From contig JAISKG010000105.1 of assembly GCA_031261015.1 (NCBI GenBank), positions 1 to 5,199 of the forward strand: 5,199 bases of DNA, written 5' to 3'. How positions within the stretch are numbered: the stretch's first letter is position 1; each line of letters opens with the position of its first letter. The position numbers were made by a program, and so were the translations under genes. The notes under the pieces are model-generated. The model worked only from the letters and a program-made list of their open reading frames with translations, was not told the DNA's origin and searched no databases. The stretch comes from Dysgonamonadaceae bacterium. GTDB taxonomy: Bacteria; Bacteroidota; Bacteroidia; Bacteroidales; Azobacteroidaceae. Shown piece by piece: positions 1 through 5,199 of this stretch.

Positions 1-1
1 T

Positions 2-514
2 CTTACGTCGCATATCGACTTAGTCGGAGCCGAAATCGAAATGCTCAATTTTCCCGACAGGGAAAAAGTCTTGAAATCGGTCTTGGATCCGATCCGCAAC
101 AACTACGACTACATCCTGATCGACTGCTCGCCGTCGCTGGGACTTATCACGATCAACGCCTTAACGGCTGCCGATTCGGTGATCATCCCCGTGCAATGTG
201 AGTATTTCGCGCTAGAAGGAATCAGTAAACTATTGAATACTATCAAGATAATTAAATCAAAATTAAATCCGAACTTAGAAATCGAAGGTTTCCTCCTGAC
301 CATGTACGATTCGCGCCTGCGTTTGGCCAACCAGATTTACGACGAAGTGAAGAAACATTTCGGCGATATGGTCTTTACGACTGTTATTCAACGAAATGTG
401 AAACTCAGCGAAGCGCCGAGCTACGGCCAGCCGGTGTTGCTTTACGACTCGGAATCCAAAGGATCGACCAATCACATCCAATTGGCGCAGGAAATCATCG
501 ACAAAAACAAGTAA
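2..514 (+). CDS. parA: Chromosome partitioning ATPase ParA/Soj (5' end missing)
   Basis: ParA-family (MinD/Soj-like) ATPase that binds DNA non-specifically and works with ParB-parS complexes to segregate chromosome origins; cytoplasmic, on the nucleoid. The frame is open from base 2, before the first ATG at 41. The stretch before that ATG ([11 protein letters not shown]) is conserved ParA sequence, so the ATG at 41 is internal and the gene is cut by the window edge. About 170 codons are present; chromosomal ParA is usually about 250-260, so roughly the first 85, including the deviant Walker A motif, lie outside. Visible signatures are [12 protein letters not shown] (Walker B region, Asp at 122-124), [24 protein letters not shown] and [16 protein letters not shown], followed by YDSESKGS near the C-terminus. 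All are typical of chromosomal rather than plasmid ParA. The stop is one base before the parB ATG, which supports translational coupling. No frameshift is seen. Confidence 0.96.
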   Translation, partial: LTSHIDLVGAEIEMLNFPDREKVLKSVLDPIRNNYDYILIDCSPSLGLITINALTAADSVIIPVQCEYFALEGISKLLNTIKIIKSKLNPNLEIEGFLLTMYDSRLRLANQIYDEVKKHFGDMVFTTVIQRNVKLSEAPSYGQPVLLYDSESKGSTNHIQLAQEIIDKNK

Positions 515-515
515 T

Positions 516-1397
516 ATGGCAAAACAAACGAAATCAGTGTTAGGCAAAGGTTTAGGTGCCTTGATCACGATGGATGAAGTCAATACGGGAGGTTCTTCTT
601 CCATTAACGAAGTGGAGTTGGTGAAGATCAAACCCAATCCTGATCAGCCGCGAACGGTTTTCGACCGGGAAGCCTTGGAAGAATTGGCAGCTTCCATTCA
701 GGCAATCGGATTAGTGCAGCCCATCACGTTGCGCGAAACCGCACCCGAACAATACCAAATCATCTCCGGCGAACGGCGTTACCGCGCTTCCCTCATAGCC
801 GGATTGACCTCAGTCCCAGCCTATATCAAGAAAGCTTCCGACGAAAATATCATGGAGATGGCGTTGATCGAAAACATTCAGCGCGAAGATCTAAACGCCA
901 TCGAAATCGCCCTCGCCTTGCAAACCTTGATCGATACTTATCAACTGACGCAAGAAAAATTGAGCGAACGCATCGGCAAAAAACGGGCAACCATCGCCAA
1001 TTTCTTACGATTATTGAAATTGCCGGCCGAAATCCAGATGGGCTTGCAAAACAAGGATATAGCTTTCGACATGGGACACGCCAAATTGCTGCTTTCGCTG
1101 GAAGATCCATCTACGCAATTAATGGTCTATAAACAGATTATTGAATATAATTTTTCAGTCCGGCGCACGGAAGAGATCGTTCACGCGCTCAACGAGGAGC
1201 AAGCGCCGGTTACTTCGGCCAAAAAGAAAAGCATGGCGCCGGAATACAATCTGCTGAAAAGACATTTATCCGATTTTTTCGGAACAAAAGTCGCCTTTTC
1301 TATCAATGAAAAAGGGACAGGAAAAATCAGTATTCCTTTCGATTCCGAACAGGATTTGGAAAGAATTATGCAGATTTTTGATGCAATTAAAAAATAA
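516..1397 (+). CDS. parB: Chromosome partitioning protein ParB/Spo0J
   Basis: ParB is the parS-binding CTPase clamp that loads on DNA near the origin and stimulates ParA. At 293 residues this copy has normal full length. In order: an N-terminal ParA-interacting segment with GKGLGALI (about 10-17); the ParB/Srx-like domain with NPDQPR (41-46), GLVQPI (65-70), the CTP-binding motif GERRYR (85-90) and ENIQREDLN (119-127); a helix-turn-helix region from about 144 to 170 (LTQEKLSERIGKKRATIANF), followed by GHAKLLLSL; a charged linker around 230-240 (TSAKKKS); and a C-terminal dimerisation domain from about 245 to the end. All motifs look intact. The ATG at 516 is preferred because the ParA-binding motif follows it directly and the parA stop is one base upstream. 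No clear Shine-Dalgarno sequence precedes it, which is usual for Bacteroidota. No parS-like palindrome was found in the window. Confidence 0.97.
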   Translation: MAKQTKSVLGKGLGALITMDEVNTGGSSSINEVELVKIKPNPDQPRTVFDREALEELAASIQAIGLVQPITLRETAPEQYQIISGERRYRASLIAGLTSVPAYIKKASDENIMEMALIENIQREDLNAIEIALALQTLIDTYQLTQEKLSERIGKKRATIANFLRLLKLPAEIQMGLQNKDIAFDMGHAKLLLSLEDPSTQLMVYKQIIEYNFSVRRTEEIVHALNEEQAPVTSAKKKSMAPEYNLLKRHLSDFFGTKVAFSINEKGTGKISIPFDSEQDLERIMQIFDAIKK

Positions 1398-1420
1398 ATT
1401 CGTAACTTAGCCCGATCTTT

Positions 1421-1431
1421 GGAATATTTTG
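1421..1431 (+). promoter_or_regulatory. Possible weak ribosome-binding region and TTG start of the DUF5683 gene
   Basis: The frame opens after an in-frame TAG at 1408-1410 and has no ATG until well past the signal-peptide region. TTG at 1429-1431 is the only common start codon that gives a complete signal peptide with a charged n-region (NDLKQYR) before the hydrophobic stretch. A GGAA at 1421-1424 lies 4 bases upstream, a short spacing for a Shine-Dalgarno element, so the assignment is tentative. A second TTG at 1438 would remove only three residues and is an alternative. Confidence 0.4.
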
Positions 1432-2163
1432 AACGACTTGAAGCAGTACAGAGTTCTTATATTATTGATAATAATTAGTTTTTCTGCCGAAATAAAAGCG
1501 CAGGATTCATTTATCGTTGAGCGAGATAGCCTGTCCGAAGGCGCGGGATTTCTGACATTTCCCGATTCGGTAGTGATGGATGCTTCATCGGTGAAAAAAA
1601 AAATTGAAACGGTCGCTCCGAAAGAAGCAGCGTTTAAACCCAACTCGACAAAAGCAGTCATATATTCTGCTGTTTTTCCGGGTTTAGGACAAATATATAA
1701 TCGTAAATATTGGAAATTACCTATTGTTTACGGTGGTTTTTTAGGTTGCTATTACGCAATCTCTTGGAATGGAAACCAATATAACGGATACAAGGATGCG
1801 TATCGCGATTTTACTCACGATATACAACCGGGAAGTCAAGGCGGCACTCATGCGTGGAAGGATTTTCTTCCTTACAGTATGATCGGTATGGACGACGATC
1901 CGTTGAAATGGCCGGACAGCGAGCGAACATGGTTTCGAAGCGCATTGAAAAACAAACGGGATTATTACCGGCGCGACTTTGAACTCAGCATCATTGTAAC
2001 TGTGGGACTCTACGCCCTTTGTATGATCGATGCTTACGTGGACGCTCAATTGTTTGACTTTGATATTAGTCAGGATTTGAGTTTGCGCTTCGATCCTGTG
2101 ATTATGCAAGAAACTGCCTCTCGTGCAAGGACTTTTGGTCTTCAGTGCAGTTTCACTTTTTAA
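1429..2163 (+). CDS. DUF5683 domain-containing envelope protein, function unknown
   Basis: This is a Bacteroidota-specific family of unknown function, commonly encoded between parB and a lytic transglycosylase. The 244 residues begin with a likely Sec signal peptide: n-region to R8, hydrophobic VLILLIIISFS, and probable cleavage near AEIKAQ/D at about 25-26. A polar linker follows to about 70. The family core then starts with SAVFPGLGQIYNRKYWKLP (80-98), and a hydrophobic segment at about 98-112 is probably membrane-spanning. Next come a Tyr/Asp-rich stretch (YNGYKDAYRDF), a long polar loop (130-175), NKRDYYRRDFELS, and a second hydrophobic segment at about 186-202 running into the family motif DAYVDAQLFDFDIS (201-214). 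The PGLGQIYN motif resembles that of TM2-type small membrane proteins. I infer an inner-membrane or periplasm-facing location. Start choice: TTG at 1429, since no ATG precedes the signal peptide. It lies 31 bases after parB and 19 before the next gene. A ten-A run lies in codons 56-59. Confidence 0.88.
   Translation: MNDLKQYRVLILLIIISFSAEIKAQDSFIVERDSLSEGAGFLTFPDSVVMDASSVKKKIETVAPKEAAFKPNSTKAVIYSAVFPGLGQIYNRKYWKLPIVYGGFLGCYYAISWNGNQYNGYKDAYRDFTHDIQPGSQGGTHAWKDFLPYSMIGMDDDPLKWPDSERTWFRSALKNKRDYYRRDFELSIIVTVGLYALCMIDAYVDAQLFDFDISQDLSLRFDPVIMQETASRARTFGLQCSFTF
1594..1603 (+). repeat. A10 homopolymer inside the DUF5683 gene
   Basis: Ten consecutive A's encode Lys-Lys-Lys plus the first base of Ile in the linker after the signal peptide. 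Gain of one A would place TGA in frame at 1605-1607. Loss of one would run into TAG at 1685-1687. Either change would remove the membrane core. As given the frame is intact. Confidence 0.9.
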
Positions 2164-2182
2164 AACTTAAGATGAAAAACAA

Positions 2183-3748
2183 ATGAAAAAATTATTTTTA
2201 TTCGCAACCGTAGCATGCGCCGCCTGGTCGGTCGGAGTACAAAATACCTTTAGTCAAGGGAATAATTACAATCGCTATCCTCAAGAAAATGTGACAGGGA
2301 TTGATAACGATGCCATTTATGTTCCCGAAAGTTGGGAACTCGGCTTGGATAGTTTACTAAACTCCTGGCAAGTGCGGCATTACACGCAAAAAATGCGCAA
2401 CGACGGCTATCGGGAAACGCGCCCTATCAGCGACGCCGTATATATGGAGCGACTTTCCAAATTGAATACTGTAATCGAACTTCCTTATAATGGTATAGTT
2501 AGGAATTGTATCGACATGTATGTGGATAAACGTCGCAACATGGTCGAATACATGCTGGGCTTGGAAAATTTTTATTTCCCGATGATCGAAGAAGCCTTGG
2601 ATAAGAACGGTTTACCCGATGAATTGAAATATTTAACAATTGTCGAATCGGCATTGAATCCCACTGCTTTTTCTCACGCGGGAGCTTCGGGCCTGTGGCA
2701 ATTCATTCATTCTACGGGAAAAGCTTACGGAATGGAAATCAACAGTTTAGTGGACGAGCGGCGCGATCCGGTGAAATCGACTTACGCTGCTTGCCAATAT
2801 TTCAAAAACATGTACAATATTTTTGGAGATTGGACTTTGGTAATCGCCTCGTACAATTGTGGTTCGGGCAACGTGCAAAAAGCCATTCGCCGCGCAGGCG
2901 GAATTACCGATTACTGGAAAATTTATCCGTACCTTCCGAAAGAAACGCGGTCGTATGTGCCGTTTTTCATCGCAGTGAATTATGTGATGAATTATTACGC
3001 GCAACATCAATTATATCCTGTGAAAACGACTTTGCCGCCGGCAACCGACACGGTGATTGTTAATCAAACGTTACATTTCGATCAGATTTCGGCCATCTTG
3101 GGCATCGAAAAAGATCAACTACGCTACCTCAATCCACAATATAAACGCGATGTCATTCCGGGCGACCGGCCGCGGCCGCTGAAATTACCTACTTTGCAAG
3201 CCTACGCATTTATCGAAATGCAAGATACGATTGCGAAATACAGAGTCAACGAGTTGTTTACGAATCGAACGCTCGTCACCGACATCGGCGCAAGCGACAA
3301 TGCAAAAATCATCCATCGCGTAAGAAAAGGCGAAACTTTGGCGACAGTCGCTTCGCGCTATGGCGTTTCGATGTCGAACCTTCGTCGTTGGAACGGCTTG
3401 AGATCCAATAAAGTAGCGCGAGGTAAAGCCTTGACGATTTATGTGGATAACGGCGGACATTCGTATGCTTCCAATCGCAGTTCGTCTTCTTCGAGTTCAC
3501 CGTCGATCACTGCTTCTCCGTCTTCTTCCCGCTCAAACTCAAATACTTCAGACCGTGTGACGGCGCAGCACAAAAAGCAGGTAGGAACTTCTACGCCTTA
3601 TCAACGTTACAAGGTAAAATCGGGCGATTCGTTTTACAGCATCGCTCGCAAATATCCGGGTTACACGCATTTGGATATTATGAAGATGAACAACATGAGC
3701 AAAAATTCGTTGAAAATCGGTCAATACATCATCGTCCCTAAAGTCTAA
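2183..3748 (+). CDS. mltD: Secreted lytic murein transglycosylase, MltD type, with LysM domains
   Basis: This enzyme cleaves the MurNAc-GlcNAc bond in peptidoglycan, forming 1,6-anhydroMurNAc ends; it acts in the periplasm. The 521 residues start with a signal peptide (MKKLFLFATVACAAWSV, probable cleavage near FS/QG at 24-25). Cys12 is a poor lipobox match (TVAC), so a lipoprotein is less likely. The goose-type SLT (GH23) domain spans about 125-270. Its catalytic Glu155 is in IVESALNP, with GASGLWQF (167-174), ASYNCGSGNV (222-231) and YVPFFIAVNYV after it. A degenerate LysM-like segment, about 296-336 (FDQISAILGI...LNPQY...LKLP), precedes two clear LysM domains at about 377-420 (HRVRKGETLATVASRYGV) and 476-519 (YKVKSGDSFYSIARKY), separated by a Ser-rich linker. 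LysM domains bind glycan strands. ATG at 2183 is chosen for the signal peptide; the leader is A-rich without a Shine-Dalgarno sequence. The family assignment is secure; the symbol is by domain architecture only. Confidence 0.94.
   Translation: MKKLFLFATVACAAWSVGVQNTFSQGNNYNRYPQENVTGIDNDAIYVPESWELGLDSLLNSWQVRHYTQKMRNDGYRETRPISDAVYMERLSKLNTVIELPYNGIVRNCIDMYVDKRRNMVEYMLGLENFYFPMIEEALDKNGLPDELKYLTIVESALNPTAFSHAGASGLWQFIHSTGKAYGMEINSLVDERRDPVKSTYAACQYFKNMYNIFGDWTLVIASYNCGSGNVQKAIRRAGGITDYWKIYPYLPKETRSYVPFFIAVNYVMNYYAQHQLYPVKTTLPPATDTVIVNQTLHFDQISAILGIEKDQLRYLNPQYKRDVIPGDRPRPLKLPTLQAYAFIEMQDTIAKYRVNELFTNRTLVTDIGASDNAKIIHRVRKGETLATVASRYGVSMSNLRRWNGLRSNKVARGKALTIYVDNGGHSYASNRSSSSSSSPSITASPSSSRSNSNTSDRVTAQHKKQVGTSTPYQRYKVKSGDSFYSIARKYPGYTHLDIMKMNNMSKNSLKIGQYIIVPKV
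3479..3547 (+). other. Ser-rich low-complexity linker between the LysM domains
   Basis: Residues 433-455 of the transglycosylase contain 14 serines in 23 positions, beginning with seven in a row. They are encoded by mixed Ser codons (TCG, TCT, TCC, TCA, AGT) rather than a pure DNA repeat. It probably acts as a flexible linker that lets the two LysM domains bind glycan independently, and its length may vary between relatives. Confidence 0.8.
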
Positions 3749-3756
3749 ACATTTTT

Positions 3757-5199
3757 ATGGAAGATCCCGAATGTACCCAAATGGCGGAAGATGCCATGGT
3801 TCAGGAAGCTTACGAACGCTTACTGAAGAGCTATGCTAATTCCAACCATCGGAAGAAATTCGACATCATCGAAAAAGCTTTTCAATTTGCCAACCAAGCA
3901 CATAAAGGCGTAAAAAGACAATCGGGAGTTCCTTATATCATGCACCCTTTAGCGGTCGCTTTGATCGTGAGCGAAGAAATGGGCTTGGGTTCCACGTCGA
4001 TTTGTTCCGCGCTTTTGCACGACGTCGTTGAAGATACCGATTACACAGTCGAGGATATAGAAAAATTTTTTGGAAAAAAAATTGCTTCCATTGTTGACGG
4101 ACTGACTAAGATTTCGGGAGGCATTTTTTCGGAAGTCGTTTCGATACAAGCCGAAAGCATGCGTAAATTATTGCTGACTATGTCGGAAGATATCCGCGTA
4201 GTCTTGATCAAAATTGCCGATCGTTTGCACAATATGCGCACGTTGGGTTCACTACTGCCCGCCAAACAGTACAAAATCGCCGGCGAAACGATGTTTCTTT
4301 ACGCGCCATTAGCGCATCAATTAGGCTTATACGAAATCAAAAGCGAATTGGAAGACTTGAGTTTCAAATATGAACATCCCGATGAATATAAACATATTGA
4401 GCAAAAACTCAAAACAACGGCGGGTAACCGCGAAAAAATCTACGAACATTTTGCCGCTCCGCTCGAACAAAGCTTGAAAGATATGGGTTACCAATTCCGG
4501 ATGCAGGAGCGAGTCAAATCCATTTATTCCATCGGGAATAAAATGAAAGCAAAAAACGTTGATTTTCAAGATATTTACGATTTGTTCGCTGTGCGTATCG
4601 TTTTTGATCCGAAGCCGGGAATCGATGTTAAAAAGCAGTGCTGGGAGATTTATTTGGCTATCACTGCGCTTTATCCGCTTCGTCCCGACCGGATTCGTGA
4701 TTGGATCAGTCGCCCGAAAGCCAACGGTTATCAGGCTTTGCACGTGACCGTTATGGGACCCGACGGGCAATGGATCGAAGTGCAAATCCGCAGCGCGCAA
4801 ATGGACGAAATCGCTGAAAAAGGCGTGGCTGCTCATTGGAAATATAAGGAGCAAGGCAAGACGGATCATCCTTACGAACAAACCGAACTGGATCAGTGGC
4901 TGGCGCGCATTCAGGATGTACTGGAAGCTCCAAGTCCCAACGCGATGGACTTTTTGGATACGGTCAAATTGACTTTATTCGCATCCGAAATTTTTGTTTT
5001 TACGCCCAAAGGCGAAATCAAAACATTGCCGCAAAATGCTACGGCTCTGGATTTTGCCTACGCTATTCATACCAATGTCGGCGATCATTGCATCGGCGCG
5101 AAAGTCAACCATAAATTGGTTCCGCTGAGCCATCACTTGCGAAGCGGCGACCAGGTGGAAATTTTGACTTCGCGTTCCCAATTGCCTAAGCAGGAATGG
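3757..5199 (+). CDS. rel: RelA/SpoT homologue (Rel), bifunctional (p)ppGpp synthetase/hydrolase (3' end missing)
   Basis: This enzyme makes and degrades (p)ppGpp, the stringent-response alarmone; it is cytoplasmic and, in long family members, ribosome-associated. The frame is open from ATG 3757 to the right edge (481 codons). Full-length relatives are about 730-750 residues, so the end of the gene is outside. The HD hydrolase domain (about 30-200) keeps the expected metal and substrate residues: Arg54 and His63 (KRQSGVPYIMHP), His88-Asp89 and Glu92-Asp93 (LLHDVVEDT), and Asp155 and Asn159 (KIADRLHNMRTL). The synthetase domain (about 240-365) has RVKSIYSIGNKM, IYDLFAVRIVF with Asp275, RPKANGYQALHVTV (319-332) and catalytic Glu341 in IEVQIRS. 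The TGS domain spans about 410-471 (VFTPKGEIKTLP, AIHTNVGDHCIGAKVNH). The motif RIRD (312-315) sits where bifunctional enzymes have RxKD and RelA-only enzymes have ExDD, so I infer a bifunctional Rel. The start lies 8 bases after the mltD stop, with no Shine-Dalgarno sequence. Confidence 0.96.
   Translation, partial: MEDPECTQMAEDAMVQEAYERLLKSYANSNHRKKFDIIEKAFQFANQAHKGVKRQSGVPYIMHPLAVALIVSEEMGLGSTSICSALLHDVVEDTDYTVEDIEKFFGKKIASIVDGLTKISGGIFSEVVSIQAESMRKLLLTMSEDIRVVLIKIADRLHNMRTLGSLLPAKQYKIAGETMFLYAPLAHQLGLYEIKSELEDLSFKYEHPDEYKHIEQKLKTTAGNREKIYEHFAAPLEQSLKDMGYQFRMQERVKSIYSIGNKMKAKNVDFQDIYDLFAVRIVFDPKPGIDVKKQCWEIYLAITALYPLRPDRIRDWISRPKANGYQALHVTVMGPDGQWIEVQIRSAQMDEIAEKGVAAHWKYKEQGKTDHPYEQTELDQWLARIQDVLEAPSPNAMDFLDTVKLTLFASEIFVFTPKGEIKTLPQNATALDFAYAIHTNVGDHCIGAKVNHKLVPLSHHLRSGDQVEILTSRSQLPKQEW

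Noticed and set aside
41..514. parA starting at the ATG at 41
   Set aside because: Conserved ParA sequence continues upstream in frame to the window edge, and the nucleotide-binding domain would be missing; the gene is cut by the window rather than short.
275..637. 120-codon minus-strand frame across the parA-parB junction
   Set aside because: Opposes conserved ParA and ParB coding on both sides, and its product has no recognisable motif.
1398..1428. Possible Bacteroidota promoter (GATCTTTG at 1414-1421, one mismatch to TAnnTTTG) before the DUF5683 gene
   Set aside because: No TTTG element at the usual spacing upstream; the nearest, at 1377-1380, is about 33 bases away. It would also give an almost leaderless transcript.
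1741..2109. 122-codon minus-strand frame opposite the DUF5683 gene
   Set aside because: Shadow of the DUF5683 core motifs; no start context or family signature.
2190..2218. Lipoprotein signal (Cys12) in the transglycosylase
   Set aside because: TVAC is a poor lipobox and the hydrophobic stretch continues past the Cys to a better ordinary cleavage site near residue 24.
2695..3063. 122-codon plus-strand frame overlapping the transglycosylase in another frame
   Set aside because: Covers the SLT catalytic region in a different frame; the in-frame protein carries the catalytic motifs and this one has none.
4741..4746. CACGTG core as a possible parS site near parAB
   Set aside because: The flanks match the TGTTTCACGTGAAACA consensus at only about three of ten positions, and the site encodes the conserved His-Val of the Rel synthetase motif.
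4327..4881. 184-codon open frame on the minus strand
   Set aside because: Lies wholly inside the Rel synthetase region, whose plus-strand frame has every family motif. The minus protein shows no recognisable domain; it is a shadow frame.

Overview
The window is a stretch of ordinary core chromosome from a member of the Bacteroidota, most likely Bacteroidales. Three things suggest this: the gene order parA-parB-DUF5683-MltD-type transglycosylase-Rel, which I recall as typical of that phylum; the wording of the Rel and DUF5683 proteins; and starts without clear Shine-Dalgarno sequences in an A/T-rich context. All five genes lie on the + strand and are tightly packed, with gaps of 1, 31, 19 and 8 bases, so they could be co-transcribed. 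Coding sequence fills almost the whole window. I see no RNA gene, mobile element, CRISPR array, inverted-repeat terminator or convincing promoter.

Layout: 2-514 is the 3' two thirds of parA (its start lies outside). 516-1397 is a complete parB. 1429-2163 is a DUF5683-family envelope protein that appears to start at TTG. 2183-3748 is a secreted lytic murein transglycosylase of the MltD type with LysM domains. 3757-5199 is the first 481 codons of a RelA/SpoT homologue (Rel) that runs off the right edge. It has intact hydrolase and synthetase regions and a TGS domain, and its C-terminal regulatory region is cut off.

How the genes relate: ParA and ParB form the chromosome partition system. The transglycosylase cleaves peptidoglycan and Rel sets (p)ppGpp levels. 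DUF5683 has no known function; it has a signal peptide and a hydrophobic core beginning PGLGQIYN, so it probably sits in the cell envelope. The grouping joins chromosome segregation, wall remodelling and growth-rate control. Whether this is functional coupling or only conserved gene order cannot be read from the sequence.

I found no evidence of a new defence, mobile or RNA-based system. The points most worth a second look are the uncharacterised DUF5683 gene inside this conserved block, its TTG start, and a run of ten A's just after its signal peptide.
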